Shown here piece after piece: positions 34,627 to 46,082 of a stretch of DNA of 58,574 nucleotides. This stretch comes from Companilactobacillus tucceti DSM 20183 (lineage in GTDB: Bacteria > Bacillota > Bacilli > Lactobacillales > Lactobacillaceae). The notes beneath the pieces were generated by a model. The model was given only the letters and a program-made list of their open reading frames with translations. It was not told the origin of the DNA and searched no databases. Each line of letters begins with the position of its first letter. Positions within the stretch are counted from its first letter, which is position 1. The stretch lies in the NCBI RefSeq assembly GCF_001434665.1, contig NZ_AZDG01000015.1, forward strand, positions 1 to 58,574, written 5' to 3'. The position numbers and the translations under genes were made by a program.

Positions 34627-35025
34627 TTACCAAATGTATGCAAGAACTTCGCCACCAACACGTTGTGCACGGGCTTCTTTATCAGTTACAACACCTTTTG
34701 ATGTTGAAAGGATAGCAATACCTAATCCGTTAAGGACCTTAGGCACATTATCTGAATCTACATAACTACGCAAACCTGGTCTTGAAATACGTTTCAAACC
34801 AGTGATTACACGTTGTTGATCTTTACCATACTTTAAGACGATACGAATAACATCTTGCTTGTTATCTTCGATGATTTCGTAATCTTTGATAAATCCTTCA
34901 TTCTTCAAAATCTCTGTAATGCTCTTCTTGATGTTTGAAGCAGGCACTTCTAGAGATTCATGTTTAACCATATTAGCGTTACGGATTCTTGTTAGATAAT
35001 CCGCAATAGGATCTGTCATGACCAT
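34627..35025 (-). CDS. rpsH: 30S ribosomal protein S8
   Basis: 132 residues ([19 protein letters not shown] at the start, [26 protein letters not shown] at the end). S8 is the spc autoregulator in enteric bacteria; I did not find an obvious target mimic near rplE here. Confidence 0.98.
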   Translation of the reverse strand: MVMTDPIADYLTRIRNANMVKHESLEVPASNIKKSITEILKNEGFIKDYEIIEDNKQDVIRIVLKYGKDQQRVITGLKRISRPGLRSYVDSDNVPKVLNGLGIAILSTSKGVVTDKEARAQRVGGEVLAYIW

Positions 35026-35050
35026 TAATTTTACCTCCTCTTTTAATATC

Positions 35051-35236
35051 TTACCAACTAGCTTTTCTCATGCCAGGGATTTGACCTTTGTGGGCCAATT
35101 CGCGAAGGCAAACACGGCAAAGTTTGAACTTACGATATACAGAATGTGGACGACCACAACGTTCGCAACGTGTGTACTCTTGTGAAGAGAACTTAGCAGG
35201 TCTGTGATTACGTACCATTTGAGACTTCTTAGCCAT
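35051..35236 (-). CDS. rpsZ: 30S ribosomal protein S14, type Z (zinc-binding)
   Basis: 61 residues with two CxxC pairs (CERC and CRVC, about residues 24-43), the short zinc-binding form. A longer, zinc-free paralogue is often encoded elsewhere in lactobacilli; none is in the window. Confidence 0.97.
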   Translation of the reverse strand: MAKKSQMVRNHRPAKFSSQEYTRCERCGRPHSVYRKFKLCRVCLRELAHKGQIPGMRKASW

Positions 35237-35254
35237 TGAATTTGACCTCCCTTA

Positions 35255-35797
35255 TTATTTTGAAAATGGCATTCCTAATTGTGTTAATAATTCACGTGAT
35301 TCTTCATCAGTATTTGCTGTTGTAACAATAACGATGTCCAATCCACGAATTTTGTTAACCTTATCATAATCGATTTCTGGGAAAACCAATTGTTCTTTGA
35401 TACCTAGTGTATAGTTACCGCGACCATCGAATGAACGAGTACCTACACCGTGAAAATCACGAACACGAGGTAAAGCGATATTAATTAACTTGTCAAGGAA
35501 GTCATACATGCGATCACCACGAAGTGTAACCTTAGCACCAATTGACATACCTTCACGTAATCTGAATCCGGCGATTGATTTCTTAGCTTTTGTGATCAAA
35601 GGTTTTTGACCAGCAATAAGTCCTAATTCTTCTACTGCTTCGTCAAGATTCTTTGAGTTAGCAATAGCATCACCAACACCCATATTCAAAACGATCTTGT
35701 CAATCTTTGGTGTTTGCATGTTAGATGTGTAATTGAATTTTTCCATCATTGATGGTGTAATTTCTTTTACATACATTTCTTTTAATGCATTAGCCAT
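35255..35797 (-). CDS. rplE: 50S ribosomal protein L5
   Basis: 180 residues that bind 5S r[21 protein letters not shown] and [28 protein letters not shown] are conserved. It starts 16 bases after rplX. Confidence 0.98.
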   Translation of the reverse strand: MANALKEMYVKEITPSMMEKFNYTSNMQTPKIDKIVLNMGVGDAIANSKNLDEAVEELGLIAGQKPLITKAKKSIAGFRLREGMSIGAKVTLRGDRMYDFLDKLINIALPRVRDFHGVGTRSFDGRGNYTLGIKEQLVFPEIDYDKVNKIRGLDIVIVTTANTDEESRELLTQLGMPFSK

Positions 35798-35813
35798 TTA
35801 GTTTTCTCCTTTC

Positions 35814-36056
35814 TTACTTATCTTCTTTATCAGTTGATTTCTTTACAACTTTTACGTTAGTTGCGCTAATAGGTTTCTCAACATCAGCGATTCCGCCTTG
35901 AGGTTGTGTATTACTTGGTTTTGAATGTTTCTTAACAACATTCACACCTTCAACGATAACTTTGTTTTCACTTGGCAAAGCCTTTTTAACTACACCTTGT
36001 GTTCCCTTGCTATCACCGGCAATAACTACAACATTGTCTCCAGTTTTTACAAACAC
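35814..36056 (-). CDS. rplX: 50S ribosomal protein L24, short C-terminus
   Basis: 80 residues; the family in Firmicutes is usually about 101-104. The KOW part is normal (GDNVVVIAGDSKGTQGVVKKALPSENKVIVEGVNVVKKHSKPS). The usual C-terminal stretch after the 'P(I)..SNV' region is replaced by KVVKKSTDKEDK and a stop. rplE follows after 16 bases, leaving no room for a lost downstream part, so this is a compact variant, not a frameshift I can point to. Confidence 0.93.
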   Translation of the reverse strand: MFVKTGDNVVVIAGDSKGTQGVVKKALPSENKVIVEGVNVVKKHSKPSNTQPQGGIADVEKPISATNVKVVKKSTDKEDK

Positions 36057-36088
36057 TATTCAGCACCTCCTGAATTATATTGATCTTT

Positions 36089-36457
36089 TTATAGAACTTC
36101 TGGTGCTAATGATACGATCTTCATAAAATCATTATCACGTAATTCACGAGCAACAGGTCCGAAAATACGAGTTCCTCTAGGTGTCTTATCAGCGTTAATA
36201 ATAACCGCAGCATTTTCATCAAATCTGATGTAAGAACCATCTGTACGGTGAGCACCGGATACAGTTCTTACGATAACTGCCTTAACGACGTCACCTTTTT
36301 TAACAACGCCACCTGGTGTTGCTTGTTTAACAGTGGCAACAATAACATCTCCGATGTTAGCTGTCTTACGGTTTGAACCACCAAGAACTTTAATAGTTAG
36401 AATTTCACGAGCTCCAGAGTTATCTGCAACTTTTAGACGACTTTCTTGTTGAATCAC
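36089..36457 (-). CDS. rplN: 50S ribosomal protein L14
   Basis: 122 residues ([24 protein letters not shown]-like [38 protein letters not shown]), standard. Confidence 0.98.
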   Translation of the reverse strand: MIQQESRLKVADNSGAREILTIKVLGGSNRKTANIGDVIVATVKQATPGGVVKKGDVVKAVIVRTVSGAHRTDGSYIRFDENAAVIINADKTPRGTRIFGPVARELRDNDFMKIVSLAPEVL

Positions 36458-36486
36458 TTCTTGGTCCTCCTCTCATCAGTTTTAAA

Positions 36487-36762
36487 CTAGATAATAACTG
36501 CTTTCTCGACGATATCTAATAAACGGAAGCGCTTTGTCTTTGACAAAGGTCGAGTTTCCATGATACGTACAACATCATTAACCTTAGCTTCGTTCTTTTC
36601 ATCTTGAACGTAGTACTTCTTTGAATATCTAACACGTTTCTTATAAACTGGATGATTCTTATATGTTTCAACTAAAACAACAATTGTTTTATCCATCTTA
36701 TCTGAAACAACGCGTCCTTGATATACTTTACGACTATTACGGTCTGTTTGATTTTCGCTCAA
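36487..36762 (-). CDS. rpsQ: 30S ribosomal protein S17
   Basis: 91 residues ([48 protein letters not shown]). The first ten residues are a slightly long Asn/Asp-rich lead, common in lactobacilli. Confidence 0.97.
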   Translation of the reverse strand: MSENQTDRNSRKVYQGRVVSDKMDKTIVVLVETYKNHPVYKKRVRYSKKYYVQDEKNEAKVNDVVRIMETRPLSKTKRFRLLDIVEKAVII

Positions 36763-36785
36763 CTTGATATCTCCCTTCCTGTTTA

Positions 36786-36989
36786 TTATTTATCGTTGTT
36801 CTTTTGGTTTTGAACAGTTCTTAATCTTGCAATATTTTTTCTAACAGCGTTTAAACGAGCTGTGTTTTCCAATTGGCCTGTAGCTTGTTGGAAGCGCAAG
36901 TTGAAAAGTTCTTCTTTATATTCTTTAACTTTATCTTGTAATTGAGCAGCAGTTAGCTCTTTGATTTCACTAGCCTTCATCAGCGCCAC
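36786..36989 (-). CDS. rpmC: 50S ribosomal protein L29
   Basis: 67 residues, helical ([36 protein letters not shown]). It overlaps rplP by 20 bases, so the two are translationally coupled. Confidence 0.97.
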   Translation of the reverse strand: MALMKASEIKELTAAQLQDKVKEYKEELFNLRFQQATGQLENTARLNAVRKNIARLRTVQNQKNNDK

Positions 36990-37401
36990 CTACTTCCTCA
37001 CGTTTTACAAACTTTGTTCTAACTGGCAACTTGTGAGATGCAAGTCTTAGGGCTTCACGAGCAACTTCTTCAGGAACTCCACCAATTTCAAATAAAACTT
37101 TCTCACGTTTTACTGGGGCAACCCAACCTGCAGGTGCACCTTTACCAGAACCCATACGAACTCCAACACCTTTTGCAGTGTATGATTTATGAGGGAAGAT
37201 TTTAATCCAAACCTTACCACCACGCTTCATGTAACGAGTCATAGCAACACGGGCTGCTTCGATTTGTCTATTAGTGATCCAGCTTGAGTCAAGTGACTTC
37301 AAACCATATTCACCAAAATCAACATTCTTACCACCTTTAGCTTCTCCGCGCATCTTTCCACGGAACTCACGACGGTGTTTTACACGTTTTGGTACTAGCA
37401 T
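36970..37401 (-). CDS. rplP: 50S ribosomal protein L16
   Basis: 143 residues ([53 protein letters not shown]). It lies at the A-site and helps tRNA accommodation. Confidence 0.98.
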   Translation of the reverse strand: MLVPKRVKHRREFRGKMRGEAKGGKNVDFGEYGLKSLDSSWITNRQIEAARVAMTRYMKRGGKVWIKIFPHKSYTAKGVGVRMGSGKGAPAGWVAPVKREKVLFEIGGVPEEVAREALRLASHKLPVRTKFVKREEVGGADEG

Positions 37402-37404
37402 AGA

Positions 37405-38076
37405 TTATTCTCCTTTCTCTTCGTTTTTTGCATCTTTATGTTCTGGCTTAGCTGGAAGAATTTCACCACGGTAAATCCAAGTTTTAACACCCAAGTTACC
37501 ATATGTAGTTGCAGCTTCTACCCAAGCATAATCGATATCTGCACGCAATGTGTGTAGAGGAACAGTTCCTTCTGTATGCCATTCTCTACGAGCCATATCA
37601 GCACCGTTTAAACGACCAGAAATTTGTACCTTAATACCTTTTGCACCTGCACGTCTTGAGCGTTGAACAGCTTGACGTTGTGCACGTCTAAATGCAATAC
37701 GTGCTTCTAGTTGACGAGCAATGTTCTCACCAACAAGTTTTGCATCTAAATCAGGTTTCTTAATTTCAATAATATTAATATGAATGTTTCTGTTAACTAA
37801 TTTGTTTAGTTCGTTACGTAATTTTTCAACTTCAGAACCACCCTTACCGATAACCATTCCTGGTTTTGCGGTATGAATTGAAACTGTCACGTTCTTTGCA
37901 GTACGTTCGATCTCAATTCTTGATACGGAAGCATTTGAAAGTTTATCTTCAATATACTTACGAATTCTAAGGTCTTCATGTAAAAATGTTGAAAAGTCTT
38001 TTTCTGCGTACCATTTTGCATCCCAGTCACGAATAACGCCGACACGGAATCCAACTGGATTAATCTTTTGACCCAC
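37405..38076 (-). CDS. rpsC: 30S ribosomal protein S3
   Basis: 223 residues. The KH domain motif is [12 protein letters not shown] (about residue 77), and the C-terminal domain has [21 protein letters not shown]. It forms part of the mRNA entry tunnel. The stop is 3 bases before rplP. Confidence 0.98.
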   Translation of the reverse strand: MGQKINPVGFRVGVIRDWDAKWYAEKDFSTFLHEDLRIRKYIEDKLSNASVSRIEIERTAKNVTVSIHTAKPGMVIGKGGSEVEKLRNELNKLVNRNIHINIIEIKKPDLDAKLVGENIARQLEARIAFRRAQRQAVQRSRRAGAKGIKVQISGRLNGADMARREWHTEGTVPLHTLRADIDYAWVEAATTYGNLGVKTWIYRGEILPAKPEHKDAKNEEKGE

Positions 38077-38093
38077 TCAAATTACCTCCAATA

Positions 38094-38447
38094 CTAATTT
38101 TTTTCACTTACTACGACTGTAATACTACTTGTTCTCTTATTGATTGGTGATGCTGAACCCTTAGCTCTTGGGCGGAAACGCTTCAAAGTTGGTCCTTCAT
38201 TAACGAATGCTTCGCTAACAAATAGGTTTTGGGCATCTAAATCAAAGTTATGTTCTGCGTTTGCAATTGCTGACTTAAGAGCTTTAGCAATAATTGGAGA
38301 GCCTGCTCTTGGTGTGAATTGCAAAATTGCAAGTGCCTCAGCAGCGTTCTTGCCTCTTATTAAATCAATAACAAGGCGAGCTTTGCGAGGTGCAATACGA
38401 ACATTTTTTACTCTGGCTGTTGCAGATGTAATTTCTTGTTCTGCCAT
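38094..38447 (-). CDS. rplV: 50S ribosomal protein L22
   Basis: 117 residues ([26 protein letters not shown]; loop tip [24 protein letters not shown]). The extended hairpin lines the exit tunnel; no insertion or deletion of the macrolide-resistance type is evident. Confidence 0.98.
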   Translation of the reverse strand: MAEQEITSATARVKNVRIAPRKARLVIDLIRGKNAAEALAILQFTPRAGSPIIAKALKSAIANAEHNFDLDAQNLFVSEAFVNEGPTLKRFRPRAKGSASPINKRTSSITVVVSEKN

Positions 38448-38467
38448 CTTTTAAGTCTCCCTTCTTA

Positions 38468-38746
38468 TTACTTCTTTGTCTTCTTGTCGTCAGTAGCATG
38501 ACCATGGAATGTACGTGTAGGTACGAATTCGCCTAACTTATGTCCAACCATGTCTTCTTGGATGTAAACTGGAACGTGCTTACGCCCATCATGAACTGCG
38601 ATTGTATATCCTACGAAATTAGGAAAAATTGTTGAACGTCTTGACCATGTCTTGATAACTGATTTCTTTTCAGTATCTGCTTGTGCTTCGATCTTTTTCA
38701 TCAAATGTGCATCAGCAAATGGTCCTTTTTTTAAACTACGACTCAT
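38468..38746 (-). CDS. rpsS: 30S ribosomal protein S19
   Basis: 92 residues ([36 protein letters not shown]), standard. Confidence 0.98.
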   Translation of the reverse strand: MSRSLKKGPFADAHLMKKIEAQADTEKKSVIKTWSRRSTIFPNFVGYTIAVHDGRKHVPVYIQEDMVGHKLGEFVPTRTFHGHATDDKKTKK

Positions 38747-38780
38747 CTTTTGTCCTCCTTATATTATTCTAATGAAATAA

Positions 38781-39614
38781 TTACTTACCTTTTCTATGAC
38801 GAACGATAAGTTTTTCAGATTTGGCATGTGATGAACGAGTCTTCTTACCCAAGGTCTTCTTACCCCATGGTGACATTGGTGATGGATGACCGATAGGAGC
38901 TTTACCTTCACCACCACCGTGTGGGTGATCGTTAGGGTTCATAACTGAACCACGAACTGTAGGTCTGAATCCTTGCCAGCGTTTACGACCAGCTTTACCA
39001 ATCTTGATCAATTCGTGTTGTTCATTTCCAATAGCACCAACTGTTGCACGGCACGTAGAAAGAATCATACGAACTTCACCTGAAGGTAAACGTAGTAATG
39101 AATACTTACCATCTCTACCAAGTAATTGAATTGATGTACCAGCAGAACGACCTAATTGGCCACCCTTACCAGGCTTTAATTCAACGTTGTGAAGAATTGT
39201 ACCAACTGGAATGTTTTCTAGTGGAAGTGCGTTACCTGGCTTGATATCTGCATCAACACCTGATTCAACAACTTGTCCCACTTCTAGACCCTTAGGAGCT
39301 AAGATATATGACTTAACACCATCTGAGTAGTGTAGTAATGCAATATTAGCTGTACGGTTAGGATCATATTCAATTGACTTAACTGTAGCTTTTACACCGT
39401 CTTTTAATCGTTTGAAATCAATAACACGGTACTTTTGTTTGTGACCACCGCCACGATGACGAACTGTAATATGACCGTATGAGTTACGACCAGCTGTATG
39501 GCTTTGTGATTCTAAAAGTGTCTTTTCTGGAGTTGTCTTAGTGATCTCTGAAAAGTCAGAACCAGTCATATTACGACGACCGTTTGTGGTTGGTTTATAC
39601 TTGATAATCGCCAT
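38781..39614 (-). CDS. rplB: 50S ribosomal protein L2
   Basis: 277 residues. The peptidyl-transferase-associated loop [28 protein letters not shown] contains the essential His. The N-terminus begins [25 protein letters not shown]. Confidence 0.98.
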   Translation of the reverse strand: MAIIKYKPTTNGRRNMTGSDFSEITKTTPEKTLLESQSHTAGRNSYGHITVRHRGGGHKQKYRVIDFKRLKDGVKATVKSIEYDPNRTANIALLHYSDGVKSYILAPKGLEVGQVVESGVDADIKPGNALPLENIPVGTILHNVELKPGKGGQLGRSAGTSIQLLGRDGKYSLLRLPSGEVRMILSTCRATVGAIGNEQHELIKIGKAGRKRWQGFRPTVRGSVMNPNDHPHGGGEGKAPIGHPSPMSPWGKKTLGKKTRSSHAKSEKLIVRHRKGK

Positions 39615-39630
39615 TATTTGACCTCCTTAT

Positions 39631-39918
39631 TTATTCTTCATCAAAAATCTTAATTTCATCTGAATCATCTGTAAGAGTAATGATAGCCTTACGACGTTTT
39701 GCTGTTGTACCAACATAACGGCCTTGGCGCTTCTTCTTACCAGAAACATTCATGATATTTACTTTTTTAACTTTAACACCGAAAATTTCTTCAATGGCTT
39801 GTCTTACAAGAACTTTATTTGCGTCAAGTGCAACATCAAATGTGTATTTCTTGTCGCTCATAGCGTCCATTGAGCTTTCAGTAATAACTGGGCGAATAAT
39901 TACGTCTCTTGCACTCAT
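39631..39918 (-). CDS. rplW: 50S ribosomal protein L23
   Basis: 95 residues, at the exit tunnel where trigger factor and SRP dock. It overlaps rplD by one base. Confidence 0.97.
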   Translation of the reverse strand: MSARDVIIRPVITESSMDAMSDKKYTFDVALDANKVLVRQAIEEIFGVKVKKVNIMNVSGKKKRQGRYVGTTAKRRKAIITLTDDSDEIKIFDEE

Positions 39919-40541
39919 TATCCAAGCACCTCCTCAATCTTAGAAAGTGCTGCTTTTGTAACAACTAACTTATTAACGTTAATAACGTCAAGTACGTTTA
40001 CACCTTCTGGTGCAACAACGTTAACTTTATCAATATTTCTTGCTGATAAAGCAACGTTATCATTACCATCTTCAACAACTACAAGAACTTTATTATCAGC
40101 ACCTACTTTGTTAAGTAATTGTGCAAAATTCTTTGTACTTGGTTTGTCGTATGAAATTGAGTCAATAACGATTAGGTTACCGTCAGCAGCCTTTTGTGAA
40201 AGTACAGACTTCAATGCCAAGCGGCTAACTTTTCTAGGAAGACGATATGAATAAGATCTTGGTGTAGGGCCGAATACGACACCACCACCTACCCATTGAG
40301 GGGATCTGATAGAACCTTGACGAGCACGTCCAGTTCCCTTTTGGCGCCATGGCTTCTTACCACCACCACGAACTTCAGAGCGGTTTTTAACATCATGTGT
40401 ACCTTGTCTTAATGAGGCACGTTGCATAATAACTGCATCTGTAACTACGTTGTTGTTTGGTTCGATACCAAAGATTGAATCATTTGCTTCTACAGTACCG
40501 TTCTCAGCACCGCTATCTTTATAAGCTGTGATTTTTGTCAT
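39918..40541 (-). CDS. rplD: 50S ribosomal protein L4
   Basis: 207 residues. The exit-tunnel loop is [34 protein letters not shown], wild-type in appearance at the macrolide site. L4 is a candidate repressor acting on the structured rpsJ leader. Confidence 0.98.
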   Translation of the reverse strand: MTKITAYKDSGAENGTVEANDSIFGIEPNNNVVTDAVIMQRASLRQGTHDVKNRSEVRGGGKKPWRQKGTGRARQGSIRSPQWVGGGVVFGPTPRSYSYRLPRKVSRLALKSVLSQKAADGNLIVIDSISYDKPSTKNFAQLLNKVGADNKVLVVVEDGNDNVALSARNIDKVNVVAPEGVNVLDVINVNKLVVTKAALSKIEEVLG

Positions 40542-40558
40542 AACTCATTTCCTCCTTC

Positions 40559-41194
40559 CTATTTTTGATTAGCTTTAACAGCTGTTTGAATTTTAACTAA
40601 TGAGTTGTTTGCTCCGGGTACATTACCCTTGATCATGATTGCATTACGTTCAGCATCAACTTTTACAATTGCAAGATTTTGTGTTGTAACACGGTTATTA
40701 CCCATGCGTCCTGGCAACATCTTACCCTTGAAAACACGGTTAATGATAGCACCCATTGAACCGGCAACACGGTGATATCTTGAACCGTGAGTTTCTGGTC
40801 CACGAGCTTGTCCAAATCTCTTAATGTTACCTTGGAAACCGTGTCCTTTTGAAATACCTGTAACGTCGACAATATCACCTGAATTAAAGGTATCAACTTT
40901 TACTTCTCCACCTAATTCATAATCTCCCATTTCAACATCGCGGAACTCGCGAATATAATGTTTAGGAGTTGTGTTTGCCTTTTCTGCATGACCTTTGGCA
41001 GGTTTGTTTGTCAATACTTCGCGACGATCTTCCAAACCTAATTGAACAGCCTCGTAACCATCTGTTTCCACTGTTTTAACTTGCATAACAACGTTTGGTT
41101 CAGCTTCAACAACTGTAACTGGAACTAATTCGCCGTTTTCAGTGAAAATTTGAGTCATTCCGACTTTTTTACCAAGAATTCCTTTTCTGGCCAT
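40559..41194 (-). CDS. rplC: 50S ribosomal protein L3
   Basis: 211 residues. [23 protein letters not shown] and the branched loop [30 protein letters not shown] reach the peptidyl-transferase centre. Confidence 0.98.
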   Translation of the reverse strand: MARKGILGKKVGMTQIFTENGELVPVTVVEAEPNVVMQVKTVETDGYEAVQLGLEDRREVLTNKPAKGHAEKANTTPKHYIREFRDVEMGDYELGGEVKVDTFNSGDIVDVTGISKGHGFQGNIKRFGQARGPETHGSRYHRVAGSMGAIINRVFKGKMLPGRMGNNRVTTQNLAIVKVDAERNAIMIKGNVPGANNSLVKIQTAVKANQK

Positions 41195-41225
41195 GTTTGC
41201 ACCTCCAATAATTTATTTTTAATAA

Positions 41226-41534
41226 TTATAATTTAATTTCAATATCCACACCAGATGGTAGATCCAACTTCATTAGTGAATCAACTGTCTTTGGTGATGG
41301 GTTAACAATGTCAATAAGTCTCTTATGTGTACGCATTTCGAATTGCTCTCTAGAATCCTTATGCTTATGTGGTGAACTCAACACTGTATATAGTGAACGT
41401 TCTGTAGGCAATGGAATTGGACCTGAAATAGTTGCTCCAGTTCTATTTGCTGTTTCCACAATTTTGTCAGCTGATTGATCTAGAATACGATGTTCATAAG
41501 CCTTCAAACGAATGCGAATTTTTTGACTTGCCAT
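41226..41534 (-). CDS. rpsJ: 30S ribosomal protein S10
   Basis: 102 residues ([41 protein letters not shown]). First gene of the S10-spc-alpha cluster, preceded by a promoter and a leader of about 160 bases. It also takes part in NusB/NusG antitermination. Confidence 0.98.
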   Translation of the reverse strand: MASQKIRIRLKAYEHRILDQSADKIVETANRTGATISGPIPLPTERSLYTVLSSPHKHKDSREQFEMRTHKRLIDIVNPSPKTVDSLMKLDLPSGVDIEIKL

Positions 41535-41697
41535 GGGGTTACCTCCTTTTTGTCTCTTTCAAGATGACCGGCTCCGTGAAAATATCCGCCAGCCCTGCCG
41601 TGGCAAAGCGGCCGGGTGTGTCGCAACCTCTCACTTCTAAGCCGTCGATATTTATTTAAATACCAATAGGCGCGTACTTCTCCTGGAAATAAGCACT
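41535..41697 (-). ncRNA. rpsJ (S10 operon) leader RNA
   Basis: A leader of about 160 bases that is much richer in G and C than its surroundings. AAATATC and GATATTT segments can close a long stem. Inside it GCCG-CTTTGCCA-CGGC forms a hairpin. This layout suggests a ribosomal-protein-binding leader (L4 is the usual partner), but I cannot match it to a known model. Confidence 0.55.
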
Positions 41698-41703
41698 TTT
41701 ATA

Positions 41704-41732
41704 ATAATACACGATTATTTTGTCATTTTCAA
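41704..41732 (-). promoter_or_regulatory. promoter of the S10-spc-alpha ribosomal cluster
   Basis: -35 TTGAAA (41727-41732), a 17-base spacer and -10 TATTAT (41704-41709) on the minus strand. Confidence 0.82.
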
Positions 41733-41825
41733 GACTATTGAGGATATTAAATTGAAAACTTTGTTCAGATAATTTTGAAATGAAATATGCGATAATTAAA
41801 CCTAGATATTAATAAGGAGGTTTTC

Positions 41826-42980
41826 ATGTCCTATCAAACTAAAGATACTTTTAAATCCATCTTTAATATTCAAATCTTTATTAACGCATTTATCATCTTA
41901 GGGTTTGGTATACAGCAAAAAGAGACTGGATATTTCATCTTGGCTATCTTTAATCTATTAGGATTACTCATCTATGATAGTTCTAATAGGAAGAAACTAG
42001 TCAAGTTTAACCGATTTATCCAAATCATTGTCCAAACTTTTATTATTCCACTGGTCATATCTTACCTGATTCGATCAACAATTTACAATTGGAATTCAGG
42101 TTTGATCTATATCATCCTCATATATGGCATCGTAATGTATATTCCCTACTCGATAGTTTTAATAGGAGAAATCAAAACTTCCATCATGCGACTGTTGATC
42201 ACACCATTATTGTTCATCTTTAATGGTGTGAGTTCTTTTGATATTATGACGATGAATACAAATGTAGCTAACAATCAACTAATTAAAGTACTTTCGAATT
42301 CCTCATTCTTGGGTGCTTTGACTTTTTCGACAATAATTTTAACTGCAATGCTTGCTTGGGGATACAACTTACCAAAGATTAATCTTTTAACTAAAAACAA
42401 TTGGAAACTGTCAGTCTTGATATTTATTTTTAGTACTTGGTTCATCGTTTGGAATGCACTCAGTAACGGAAGTAACTGGCTAAATCTATTAACTTCCTAT
42501 AATTTTTCCGCAAACTTCACTTTAGAAAATGTTTTAGGAGGATTGGAAGCAGGAATTGCTGAAGAACTAACCTTTCGCTTTACATGTTTAACAATTCTTA
42601 TATCTATTTTTAAACGGAACACTTTCAAAAATTATTATGCAGTATTCTTTAGTAGTTTAATGTTTGGACTGATCCATCTGCCTAATGTTAGTTCTGGTCA
42701 AAGTTTAGGAAACACATTGATACAAATTATATTTGCTTTTGCACTAGGGACATTTCTATCTGCTTTATATCTATACACTAACAACTTCTTATTACCCGTT
42801 ATATTTCATTCATTGATGGACATTTTAGTCTTCGCATCATCCAATAGCCAGATTATGATTGGTAAAGTTACTTCAGGTGATTACTTATTTACTATTGTAG
42901 AATCTCTTATATTCATATCTATAGCTTTATTACTTTTACGAAAAGCTCATAGTAAAAATGAGTTACATTTTTATTTTTAA
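41826..42980 (+). CDS. CPBP family intramembrane metalloprotease-like protein
   Basis: 384 residues with about ten membrane segments. The CPBP (Abi) domain is at the C-terminal half: EAGIAEELTFRFTCL holds the EExxxR motif, FGLIHLPN the second motif and ILPVIFHSLMDILVF-like LLPVIFHSLMD the last His/Asp motif. Lactobacilli use such proteins in bacteriocin self-immunity or in processing membrane proteins. No bacteriocin gene is nearby, so the role is open. A strong AAGGAGG site precedes the ATG. It is the only plus-strand gene between rpsJ and fusA. Confidence 0.83.
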   Translation: MSYQTKDTFKSIFNIQIFINAFIILGFGIQQKETGYFILAIFNLLGLLIYDSSNRKKLVKFNRFIQIIVQTFIIPLVISYLIRSTIYNWNSGLIYIILIYGIVMYIPYSIVLIGEIKTSIMRLLITPLLFIFNGVSSFDIMTMNTNVANNQLIKVLSNSSFLGALTFSTIILTAMLAWGYNLPKINLLTKNNWKLSVLIFIFSTWFIVWNALSNGSNWLNLLTSYNFSANFTLENVLGGLEAGIAEELTFRFTCLTILISIFKRNTFKNYYAVFFSSLMFGLIHLPNVSSGQSLGNTLIQIIFAFALGTFLSALYLYTNNFLLPVIFHSLMDILVFASSNSQIMIGKVTSGDYLFTIVESLIFISIALLLLRKAHSKNELHFYF

Positions 42981-42986
42981 ACGCAA

Positions 42987-43018
42987 AAAAAGCAATCTGA
43001 TTAATCAGATTGCTTTTT
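42987..43018. terminator. bidirectional terminator between the CPBP gene and fusA
   Basis: A perfect 32-bp palindrome, AAAAAGCAATCTGATT and its inverse, with T-runs on both strands. Confidence 0.92.
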
Positions 43019-43027
43019 AATTTACTA

Positions 43028-45124
43028 TTATTCTTCAGCGTTTCCGCCATTCTTCTTAATAATATCAGCTTGAATTGACTTAGGAACTTTTTCGTAATGG
43101 TCAAATACCATTGTGAAAGTACCACGGCCTTGTGTTGCTGAACGAAGTGTTGTAGCATAGCCGAACATTTCTGAAAGTGGAACGAATGAGTTAACGAGTT
43201 GAGCGTTACCACGAGCTTCCATACCTTCAACACGTCCACGACGAGCTGTTACTTGTCCCATAACATCACCTAAGTAATCTTCTGGAGTAACAATTTCAAC
43301 CTTCATAATAGGTTCAAGAATTACAGCACCAGCTGACTTAGCAGCATTACGTAAAGCAATTGAAGCAGCGATCTTGAAGGCAGCTTCTGATGAATCGACT
43401 TCGTGATATGAACCATCATATAACTTAGCCTTAACATCGATCAATGGGTATCCAGCAAGAACACCATTTTCCATTGATTCCTTCAAACCTTGTTCAACTG
43501 AAGGGATGTATTCACGAGGAACAACACCACCGACAATAGCATCTTCGAATTCGAAGCCTTTTCCTTCTTCATTAGGTGTAAATTCGATCCATACGTCACC
43601 ATATTGACCTTTACCACCAGATTGACGAACGAATTTACCTTGAGCACTTGTTTGTTGTGTAAATGTTTCACGATAAGCAACTTGTGGCTCACCAACTTTA
43701 CATGCAACCTTGAACTCACGTTTCATACGGTCAACCATGATATCCAAGTGAAGTTCTCCCATTCCGGCGATCAATGTTTCACCAGTTTCAGGGTTTGTTT
43801 CTGCTTGGAAAGTAGGATCTTCTTCAGATAGCTTTTGGATAGCAATATCCATCTTGTCTCTATCTTCCTTTGAATCAGGTTCGATAGAAACTTGGATAAC
43901 TGGATCTGGAATATCCAATGATTCAAGAATCAATGGATCATCAGGATCAGTTAATGAATCACCAGTTGTAGTATTCTTCAAACCGATAACAGCAGCGATA
44001 TCACCTGAGAATACTTCTGGGATTTCCTTACGGTGGTTAGAATGCATTTGTAGCAAACGACCAACACGTTCACGCTTGTCTTTTGTAGCGTTAAGAACGT
44101 ATGAACCAGATTCTAGTGAACCTCTATATACACGGATGTATGTTAGACGTCCAACGAATGGATCAGTAGCAATCTTGAAAGCTAAACCAGCAAATGGCTT
44201 GCTATCATCAGCAATTAATTCAACTTGGCTATCATCGTTAGGGTTTGTAGCATTGTAAGGACGAACATCAAGTGGTGATGGAAGGTAATCAACAACAGCA
44301 TCCATCAACATTTGAACACCCTTGTTCTTGAAGGCAGAACCAGCAAGTACAGGGAAGAACTTCAAGTCGATTGTTGCTTTTCTAATTGCCTTACGTAGTT
44401 CATCATTGCTAATTTCAGCACCATCAAGGTATTTTTCCATGATGTCATCGTCAACATCAGCAACTGATTCAACTAACTCAGCACGTTTCTTCTTTGCTTC
44501 TTCAAGGTAGTCATCAGGAACATCAACAGTATCCCACTTTGTACCTAGCTCATCTTCGTCATAAAGATCAGCTTTCATTTCGATCAAGTCGATAACACCT
44601 TCAAAGTGATCTTCAGCACCGATAGGCATTTGGATCGCATGAGCGTTAGCATCTAGTCTTTCATGAAGTGTTTCTACAGAATAGTCAAAGTTAGCACCGA
44701 TTTTATCCATCTTGTTAACAAAGACGATACGAGGAACACCGTATGTTGAAGCTTGACGCCAAACATTTTCAGTTTGAGGTTCAACACCTGATTGAGCATC
44801 AAGAACAGTAATGGCACCATCTAGAACACGTAATGAACGTTCAACTTCGATTGTGAAGTCAACGTGTCCTGGGGTATCAATAATATTGATACGGTTACCT
44901 TTCCATTCAGCTGTTGTAGCAGCTGATGTAATAGTAATACCACGTTCTTGTTCTTGGGCCATCCAGTCCATTTGTGAAGCTCCATCATGAGTTTCACCAA
45001 TTTTATGGATTTTACCTGTATAGTACAGAATACGTTCTGTAGTTGTTGTCTTACCGGCATCGATATGAGCCATGATACCAATATTACGAGTATCTTCTAA
45101 TGGAAATTCACGTTTATTAGCCAT
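43028..45124 (-). CDS. fusA: elongation factor G
   Basis: 698 residues. G1 [13 protein letters not shown]2 region ITSAATT, G3 DTPGHVDF, G4 VNKMDKIGA and G5-like GSAFKNKG are in order, followed by domains II-V with the conserved GYGP-like [14 protein letters not shown] and [12 protein letters not shown]. It drives ribosomal translocation. It follows rpsL and rpsG in the str operon; tuf is not next to it. Confidence 0.98.
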   Translation of the reverse strand: MANKREFPLEDTRNIGIMAHIDAGKTTTTERILYYTGKIHKIGETHDGASQMDWMAQEQERGITITSAATTAEWKGNRINIIDTPGHVDFTIEVERSLRVLDGAITVLDAQSGVEPQTENVWRQASTYGVPRIVFVNKMDKIGANFDYSVETLHERLDANAHAIQMPIGAEDHFEGVIDLIEMKADLYDEDELGTKWDTVDVPDDYLEEAKKKRAELVESVADVDDDIMEKYLDGAEISNDELRKAIRKATIDLKFFPVLAGSAFKNKGVQMLMDAVVDYLPSPLDVRPYNATNPNDDSQVELIADDSKPFAGLAFKIATDPFVGRLTYIRVYRGSLESGSYVLNATKDKRERVGRLLQMHSNHRKEIPEVFSGDIAAVIGLKNTTTGDSLTDPDDPLILESLDIPDPVIQVSIEPDSKEDRDKMDIAIQKLSEEDPTFQAETNPETGETLIAGMGELHLDIMVDRMKREFKVACKVGEPQVAYRETFTQQTSAQGKFVRQSGGKGQYGDVWIEFTPNEEGKGFEFEDAIVGGVVPREYIPSVEQGLKESMENGVLAGYPLIDVKAKLYDGSYHEVDSSEAAFKIAASIALRNAAKSAGAVILEPIMKVEIVTPEDYLGDVMGQVTARRGRVEGMEARGNAQLVNSFVPLSEMFGYATTLRSATQGRGTFTMVFDHYEKVPKSIQADIIKKNGGNAEE

Positions 45125-45158
45125 TAAAAATTGTTTCTCCTCTCAAATATACTAGATT

Positions 45159-45626
45159 CTACCAGCGATAGTGAGCAAATGCACGGTTGGCATCGGCCAT
45201 CTTATGTGTATCTTCACGTTTCTTAACAGCTGCACCTGTGTTGTTAGCTGCATCCATGATTTCGTTTGCTAGACGTTCGTCCATTGTGTGTTCACCACGT
45301 AGACGAGCATAGCTAACGATCCAGCGTAGTCCTAGTGTTGTACGACGATCTGGACGTACTTCGATAGGGATTTGATAGTTAGAACCACCGATACGGCGAG
45401 CCTTAACTTCAAGAACTGGCATAACATTGTTCATTGCTTCTTCAAACACGTCCAATGGTTCGTTACCAGTTTTGTCTTTGATAATATCAAATGAACGATA
45501 CAAGATTGATGAAGCAGTTCCTCTCTTACCATCGTACATCAAGTGATTAATTAAACGAGTTACTAATTTTGAGTTATACATTGGATCTGGCAAAACATCG
45601 CGTTTTGGAGCTCTACCTTTACGCAT
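45159..45626 (-). CDS. rpsG: 30S ribosomal protein S7
   Basis: 155 residues, one fewer than the commonest length because the second residue (usually Pro) is missing ([15 protein letters not shown]). The rest is standard, including [22 protein letters not shown]. Confidence 0.98.
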   Translation of the reverse strand: MRKGRAPKRDVLPDPMYNSKLVTRLINHLMYDGKRGTASSILYRSFDIIKDKTGNEPLDVFEEAMNNVMPVLEVKARRIGGSNYQIPIEVRPDRRTTLGLRWIVSYARLRGEHTMDERLANEIMDAANNTGAAVKKREDTHKMADANRAFAHYRW

Positions 45627-45668
45627 ATTAAATTCCTCCGTTATTACGTTATTATTTCTTAATTATTA

Positions 45669-46082
45669 TTATTTCTTGGGCTTCTTTGCACCATATTTTG
45701 AACGACTTTGCATACGTCCATCAACACCGGCAGTATCTAAAGCACCACGAACAACGTGATAACGAACACCAGGTAAATCCTTTACACGGCCACCACGGAC
45801 AAGAACAACACTATGCTCTTGTAAGTTGTGTCCAACACCTGGGATGTATGCTGTAACTTCAATAAGGTTTGAAAGTCTAACACGGGCATACTTACGTAAA
45901 GCTGAGTTAGGCTTTTTAGGTGTCATTGTTCCGACACGAGTTGCAACACCACGTTTTTGTGGAGCTGGGTTCTTTGTAGCAACTTTCTTCATACTGTTGT
46001 AACCGAAGTTTAAAGCAGGTGAATTTGACTTCGAACCGACTGACTTACGGCCTTTACGAACTAATTGATTAATTGTAGGCAT
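45669..46082 (-). CDS. rpsL: 30S ribosomal protein S12
   Basis: 137 residues. [19 protein letters not shown] and [18 protein letters not shown] are the decoding-site loops; the Lys residues where streptomycin-resistance changes occur are wild-type. It is first in the rpsL-rpsG-fusA unit, after a leader of about 135 bases. Confidence 0.98.
   Translation of the reverse strand: MPTINQLVRKGRKSVGSKSNSPALNFGYNSMKKVATKNPAPQKRGVATRVGTMTPKKPNSALRKYARVRLSNLIEVTAYIPGVGHNLQEHSVVLVRGGRVKDLPGVRYHVVRGALDTAGVDGRMQSRSKYGAKKPKK

Noticed and set aside
35798-35820. A frameshift as the cause of the short L24
   Set aside because: Only 16 bases separate the L24 stop from the L5 start, so the missing 20 residues cannot lie downstream in another frame.
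41432-41659. Plus-strand open frame over rpsJ and its leader
   Set aside because: It overlaps the start of rpsJ and the structured leader, has no ribosome binding site and resembles no family.
41826-42980. A bacteriocin locus around the CPBP protein
   Set aside because: No double-glycine leader peptide, histidine kinase or ABC maturation gene is nearby.
43604-44510. Several plus-strand frames opposite fusA
   Set aside because: All are mirror frames of a conserved essential gene; none has start signals.
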